From: Streptomyces lichenis
GTDB lineage: Bacteria > Actinomycetota > Actinomycetes > Streptomycetales > Streptomycetaceae
Assembly (NCBI RefSeq): GCF_023218175.1
Contig: NZ_JALPTH010000035.1
Location: 1 to 64,000, forward strand
DNA: 64,000 nucleotides
Direction of reading: 5' to 3'
Every line of letters begins with the position of its first letter. Positions within the stretch are counted from its first letter, which is position 1. A program made the position numbers and the translations under genes. Under the pieces are notes generated by a model, which was not told where the DNA came from, ran no database searches, and saw nothing but the letters and a program-made list of their open reading frames with translations. Below, piece after piece: positions 60,069-64,000 of this stretch.

Positions 60069-60961
60069 GCGACCCTCGGGTCACCGTCATCGTCATCACC
60101 CACAACCGCCGCGACGAGCTGCTGCACACCCTGGACCGGCTGGCCGAACTGCCGGAACGCCCCCGGGTGATCGTGACCGACAACGCTTCGGCCGACGGGA
60201 CCGCGACGGCGGTCACCGCGCTGCACCCGTCGGTCACCCTGCTCACACCCGGCCGGAACCTCGGCGCGGTCGGCCGCAACCTGGCGGTACGGGAGGTCAC
60301 CAGCGCGTACGTGGCCTTCTGCGACGACGACTCCTGGTGGGAGCCGGGCTCGCTGGCGGCCGCGGCCGACCTGCTGGACCGGCACCGGGGACTGGCCGCC
60401 GTCACCGCCCGCATCCTGGTGGAACCGGGCGGCCGGGAGGACCCCATCGTCGCGGAGCTGCGGGACTCCCCCGTCCAGGGCCCCGACTGGCTGCCCGGCC
60501 CCGCCCTCGGCTCCTTCCTGGCGGCCGCCACGGTCATGCGGACGGACGCGTTCCGGGAGGCCGGCGGGTTCAGCGAGCGGCTGTGGCTGGGCGGTGAGGA
60601 GGAGCTGCTCGCCACCGACCTGGCCACGGCGGGGTGGTGGCTGGTCTACGCGGAGTCCCTGACCGTGCACCACGCCCCGTCCGAGGCGCGCGACCCGACG
60701 CTGCGGCGGATGCACGGGCTGCGCAACACCCTCTGGTTCGTCTGGCTGCGCCGCCCGCTGCGGCCCGCCCTCCGCCGGACCCTGCACCTGGTCCGCACGG
60801 TGCCGCGCGACCTGGCCTCGGTGCGGGCCTTCGGGCTGGCGATGGCAGGGCTCCCCTGGGTCCTGCGGGAGCGGAGGGTGGTGCCGCCCGCGGTGGAGGC
60901 CCGGCTCGGCGCGCTCGTCGAGTCCCAGCGGACGTCCACGGCCCGGCGCTACGTGGGGTGA
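60065..60961 (+). CDS. Family 2 glycosyltransferase
   Basis: The 298-residue enzyme is a paralogue of its upstream neighbour, with VTVIVITHNRRDELLHTL, VTDNASADGTATA, GRNLGAVGRNL, FCDDDSWWEPGSL and LGGEEELLATDL. The ATG at 60065 overlaps the previous stop (ATGA). It closes the operon. Confidence 0.88.
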   Translation: MSDPRVTVIVITHNRRDELLHTLDRLAELPERPRVIVTDNASADGTATAVTALHPSVTLLTPGRNLGAVGRNLAVREVTSAYVAFCDDDSWWEPGSLAAAADLLDRHRGLAAVTARILVEPGGREDPIVAELRDSPVQGPDWLPGPALGSFLAAATVMRTDAFREAGGFSERLWLGGEEELLATDLATAGWWLVYAESLTVHHAPSEARDPTLRRMHGLRNTLWFVWLRRPLRPALRRTLHLVRTVPRDLASVRAFGLAMAGLPWVLRERRVVPPAVEARLGALVESQRTSTARRYVG

Positions 60962-61061
60962 CGGTCGGGGCCGGATTCCGTCGTCGTCCGGGTGGGTTGC
61001 GTGCGGGTTTCCGGCGCATTCCGTATCGGTTCGGAAGGGCGTCGGGGGGTACCCGCACCTC

Positions 61062-62156
61062 ATGATCACCATCGGGGTCGAGGAAGAGTACCTGCTGCTC
61101 GATCCGGCGACCTGTCTCCCCGTACCGCTCGCCGACGAGGTGCGGGCGGACGCCGGTCTGGAACCCATCGTCGGCGCCTCCGAAGTGCAGTCCGAGCTCC
61201 TGCAGGCCCAGGTCGAGGTCGCCACCCCGGTCTGCACCGACCTGGAGGAGGTCGGTGGCCATCTGCTGCGGCTGCGCCATGCGCTGGGGGCGGCCGCCGA
61301 ACGCAACGGCTGCCGGATCGCCGCCTGCGCCACCGCGCCCTTCCGTGAGCCCGCGCCGGTGCCGGTCACGCCCAAGGCGCGCTATCTGGCCATGCGCTCC
61401 CAGGCCCCGCAACTGGTGGCGGAGCAGCTGGTCAACGGCATGCACGTACACGCGGCAGTGCCGGACCGCGAGATGGGCGTGGCGGTATTGAGCCGCATCC
61501 GGGTGTGGCTGCCGGTACTGGTCGCCATGTCGTCCAACTCGCCGCTGTGGGACGGCAAGGACACCGGGTTCGCCAGCTGGCGCACGGTCGTCTTCGGCCG
61601 CTGGCCGGTGAGCGGCCCGCCTCCCGCGTTCGCCTCGCTGGCCGACCATGAGCGCCGGGTCCGCAACCTGCTGGACACCGGGATCATCACCGACACCGGG
61701 CAGCTCTACTGGCAGGCTAGGCTCTCCGACAAGTACCCGACGGTCGAGGTGCGCTGCGCCGACGTACAGCTGCGGGCCGACAGCGCGGTGATGTTCGCCG
61801 GGCTGGTGCGGGCCCTGATCGCCACCGCGATCCGCGAGGAGAAGGCGGGCGCGCGGGTGCCCGAGTGCACGCCTGAGCTGCTCCAGGCGGCCAACTGGCA
61901 CGCGGCCCGGCACGGACTGAGCGGGCAGCTGATCGACCCCGGCGGTACGGCCCGCCAGGCGGGGGACGTGCTGGCGATGCTGCTCGGCCATCTGATGCCC
62001 GCGCTGGAGGAGTCGGGTGACGCCCGGGAGGTCTCGGCGCTGGTGCACCGGCTGCTCCAGCAGGGGACGTCGGCCGACCAGCAGAGCCGGGTGCTGGCCG
62101 AGGGCGGGCGTGAGGCGCTGGCGGAACTCCTGACGGGCGAGACGGTGGCGCCGTAG
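61062..62156 (+). CDS. YbdK-type carboxylate-amine ligase (GCS2 family)
   Basis: The 364-residue protein begins MITIGVEEEYLLLDPATCLPV. It continues with SELLQAQVEVATPVC, VNGMHVHAAVPD, SSNSPLWDGKDTGFASWRT and VEVRCADVQL, all marks of the glutamate-cysteine-ligase 2 family. Relatives have weak gamma-glutamyl-cysteine ligase activity. Streptomycetes use mycothiol, so the substrate may be another amine. Confidence 0.9.
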   Translation: MITIGVEEEYLLLDPATCLPVPLADEVRADAGLEPIVGASEVQSELLQAQVEVATPVCTDLEEVGGHLLRLRHALGAAAERNGCRIAACATAPFREPAPVPVTPKARYLAMRSQAPQLVAEQLVNGMHVHAAVPDREMGVAVLSRIRVWLPVLVAMSSNSPLWDGKDTGFASWRTVVFGRWPVSGPPPAFASLADHERRVRNLLDTGIITDTGQLYWQARLSDKYPTVEVRCADVQLRADSAVMFAGLVRALIATAIREEKAGARVPECTPELLQAANWHAARHGLSGQLIDPGGTARQAGDVLAMLLGHLMPALEESGDAREVSALVHRLLQQGTSADQQSRVLAEGGREALAELLTGETVAP

Positions 62157-62207
62157 CGGTCTGCGGCCGCGGCTGGCTCCGCCGGTGTCCGGGCCGGGCT
62201 GCTGCCC

Positions 62208-62413
62208 GGTGGCCTCGCTGACGCGGGTGGGTCTGTGCTTGGTTCCGGTCTGGTGGCCTTTCACCGGTCCGGTGGTCGGGTCCGCTCTGCGGTGGGTGGG
62301 GGCGTGGGCACTCCGGGCTCACGTGCTCGCGGCTCGCGCTGACCGTTCGACGCTCAAGCGACCGCCACATTACGCTCGGCCGCTCCGCGCGCGACCCTGC
62401 GTACCCCCACCCG
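62208..62413. repeat. Left arm of long imperfect inverted repeat
   Basis: This 206-bp arm matches the reverse complement of 62795-63002. Shared blocks include GGTGGCCTCGCTGACGCG, GGCACTCCGGGCTCACGTG, GACCGTTCGACG, CATTACGCTCGG and CGCGCGACCCTGCGTACCCC. Blocks are separated by substitutions and small indels. Confidence 0.85.
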
Positions 62414-62794
62414 ACCGGCGGCCGACTGACCCCTCTCGCCGTGGCTGATGACCCCCAGGCCGACGGCCCCCACCGTCTCCTACGGCGCCCCGCCCGGCCG
62501 GCCGCGGGCTCCCCTTCCCGGGTCGAGGGCCCGCACCAGTCGGACGCTAATGCCCGGCGGGGCATACGGCCCCACCGGGCTCCGGCCCCGTACCCCCGTC
62601 AGGGGCTGCGTCCGGGGCCCCCTGGGCCGCTGACCCGGGCCGTCTCGTACGGGTCGGCCGGCCATGAGGGCGACTGCCCTCGTCACGGTGGCTGACGATC
62701 TCCGGGCCGGGGCCTGCGGCGCGCACCGATGCGCTGGCCTTGTCCCGGCCATCGGCCGGGGTCGTGCCACCGGGGGTGCACTCGCCCTCCGGAC
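62414..62794. other. Central spacer between inverted repeat arms
   Basis: This 381-bp spacer has no supported gene. It includes a short direct repeat of the GGCTGATGACCCCCAGGCC type (62449 and, diverged, 62691). No transposase or terminal site duplication is evident. Confidence 0.5.
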
Positions 62795-63002
62795 GTTGGG
62801 TGGGGTACGCAGGGTCGCGCGCGCAGCCGCCGAGCGTAATGAGGCGGTGAGATTGACCGTCGAACGGTGAGCGCGAGCGGCGAGCACGTGAGCCCGGAGT
62901 GCCCCGCCCCCCACCCACCGGGCAGAGTGCACACCCACCGGACCCGCACACCGCCACCGGACCGAAACCAAGCGCAGACGCAGACGCGTCAGCGAGGCCA
63001 CC
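62795..63002. repeat. Right arm of long imperfect inverted repeat
   Basis: This 208-bp arm is complementary to 62208-62413. It ends 36 bases before the stop of the DUF4139 gene. The pair could fold into a large cruciform or terminate transcription from both sides, or it may be two opposed copies of a dispersed element. Confidence 0.85.
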
Positions 63003-63038
63003 AGGCTGACCCGGGCAACGACGGCGCAAGCCGTCCAC

Positions 63039-64000
63039 TCATAGGCCGATGACCTTGGCGGCGGCTGAGACCTCGTGGACCAGGGTGAGCGTGCGGTGGC
63101 CGCCCGGAGGGAGGGCGACGGTCCAGTGGGCGATGCCTTCGGGGTCGACGGCGTCCGGCGCGGGGGCGCAGGCCTCTTCGCGGAGGCGGGTCTCCACGGA
63201 GGCGTGCTCGGAGACCGGGACCCGTTCCCGGACCACGATGACGCGGTCGTCGTCCTCACCGGGCGCGGAGAACCGGGAGAGGTGGAGGCGGACCGTGCGG
63301 GTGATCACGGTGCGCTGGGTGAGCCCCGAGGTGCCTCGGGTCTCCTCGGCCTGGCGGACCACCCGGTAGTCGTCGCGGCTGCCGAAGGACAGTTCGAGGG
63401 GAGCGCCGGGGGCGGTGAAGTCCAGGGTGGCGCGGCCCGCGTAGCCGCCGCCGAGGACCAGGTCCACCGGGCCGGCGAGCAGCGCGTGGCCGGACAGGTT
63501 CTCGGAGCGCGCCACCCGGGTGACCACCGGGGACAGCTCGGGGGCGCAGACGAGCTCCAGGCGGGCGGGGGCGGTGGACGTGGTGAGCGGGACGCGGTGG
63601 GCGCGGCCGTCGGCGGGGAGGGAGACGGGGGCGGTGGGGCGGAGGGTTCGGGTCTCGCCGCCGTCGTCCACGCCGGGAAGTCCGAGGACCGGGGTGGGGC
63701 CCAGGGTCGCGGTGTCCTCCTCGCGGAGTTCGACGTCGACGGTGCGGCGCTCGGCGGCGGGGCGGTCCTGGAGGGTGAGGCGGTCCTCGTGGAGGCGCGG
63801 GGGCTCGGTGGCCGAGGCGGAGCGGGCGGTGGAGAGGGTGAGGTGGATGCCGGACCAGTCCTCGTCGGTGCGCTGCCAGACCATGGCGTCGGTTTCGAGG
63901 GTGAGCCGGTCTCCGTGGAGGGTGGCCCGGTAGGCGGGGCGCCAGAGGGCGCAGGGGGTGAGGTGAGTGAGGCGCAGGCGGGCCGGGCCGGTGGTGGCGG
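63039..64000 (-). CDS. DUF4139 (mucoidy inhibitor A-like) protein, N-terminus outside the window
   Basis: At least 320 C-terminal residues are present and the frame runs through the last base, so the start lies beyond 64000. The beta-rich sequence has a TLHGDRLTLETDAMVWQRTDEDWSGIHLTLSTARS strand region, then the conserved RTVRLHLSRFSAPGEDDDRVIVVRERVPVSEHASVETRL segment, matching the C-terminal domain of MuiA-family proteins. Function of the family is not established. Confidence 0.82.
   Translation of the reverse strand, partial: ATTGPARLRLTHLTPCALWRPAYRATLHGDRLTLETDAMVWQRTDEDWSGIHLTLSTARSASATEPPRLHEDRLTLQDRPAAERRTVDVELREEDTATLGPTPVLGLPGVDDGGETRTLRPTAPVSLPADGRAHRVPLTTSTAPARLELVCAPELSPVVTRVARSENLSGHALLAGPVDLVLGGGYAGRATLDFTAPGAPLELSFGSRDDYRVVRQAEETRGTSGLTQRTVITRTVRLHLSRFSAPGEDDDRVIVVRERVPVSEHASVETRLREEACAPAPDAVDPEGIAHWTVALPPGGHRTLTLVHEVSAAAKVIGL

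Noticed and set aside
62185..63052. Short ORFs within the inverted repeat region
   Set aside because: Their products are Arg/Pro-rich, occur symmetrically because of the repeat, and have no ribosome-binding sites or family motifs.

Overview
The window is high-GC actinobacterial DNA, almost certainly a Streptomyces chromosome contig. Most genes start with GTG or ATG behind a GGAGG-type site, neighbours are often coupled through ATGA/GTGA overlaps, and the gene families are typical of the genus: choice-of-anchor A wall protein, PadR/GntR/TetR regulators, radical SAM SPL-family protein and DUF4139 protein. Base 1 is a physical contig end. It begins with the tail of an Illumina adapter and a poly-G run, so the first gene is cut there.

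Region 1 (1-14302) is the most distinctive part. One minus-strand gene train runs from a metal/metallophore-type binding lipoprotein, two FecCD permeases and an ATPase into a RiPP locus. The RiPP locus holds a 44-residue precursor candidate, a leader-binding protein, a tandem-repeat ORF, a CocE/S15-type hydrolase, a YcaO enzyme, a SagB-type dehydrogenase and an ABC exporter. Two Fur-family palindromes that best fit Zur boxes control it. One lies between the lipoprotein and a divergent beta-propeller gene. The other sits inside a sigma70-like promoter that overlaps the last codons of the ATPase gene, directly in front of the precursor. I read this as a candidate zinc-responsive ribosomal metallophore (zincophore) system: make and modify a small peptide, export it, and recapture the metal complex.

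Region 2 (14600-33300) is a series of small units. These are a PadR-linked FadH-like reductase; a GntR regulator next to a zinc alcohol dehydrogenase and an APC permease; a three-gene glycerol-type operon (FGGY kinase, GlpA-like dehydrogenase, second FAD oxidoreductase); a family 5 uracil-DNA glycosylase divergent from a NUDIX hydrolase; a cold-shock-domain protein; a GNAT acetyltransferase; and an NmrA/SnoaL pair divergent from a TetR regulator with two clear operators.

Region 3 (33300-49440) holds an ABC exporter, a wall-anchored choice-of-anchor A protein, a nucleotidyltransferase/BON/metallophosphoesterase operon, two SDRs, an FUSC-type membrane protein, a radical SAM SPL-family protein, an Orn/Lys/Arg decarboxylase-type enzyme, an SRPBCC protein and an MFS carrier.

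Region 4 (49589-64000) has an MFS/AsnB-type amidotransferase/S9 peptidase operon and a fully overlapping six-gene glycosylation operon (GT2, HAD phosphatase, two GT9, two GT2). These are followed by a YbdK-type carboxylate-amine ligase, an approximately 200-bp imperfect inverted repeat in a gene-free stretch, and a DUF4139 protein that runs off the end.

A second theme crosses the whole window. Degenerate GC-rich minisatellites have expanded in frame, repeatedly just after an overlapping (ATGA/GTGA) start codon, adding 90-240 low-complexity residues to otherwise normal enzymes (7014, 11905, 24157, 57856). No tRNA, rRNA, CRISPR array or complete insertion sequence was seen.
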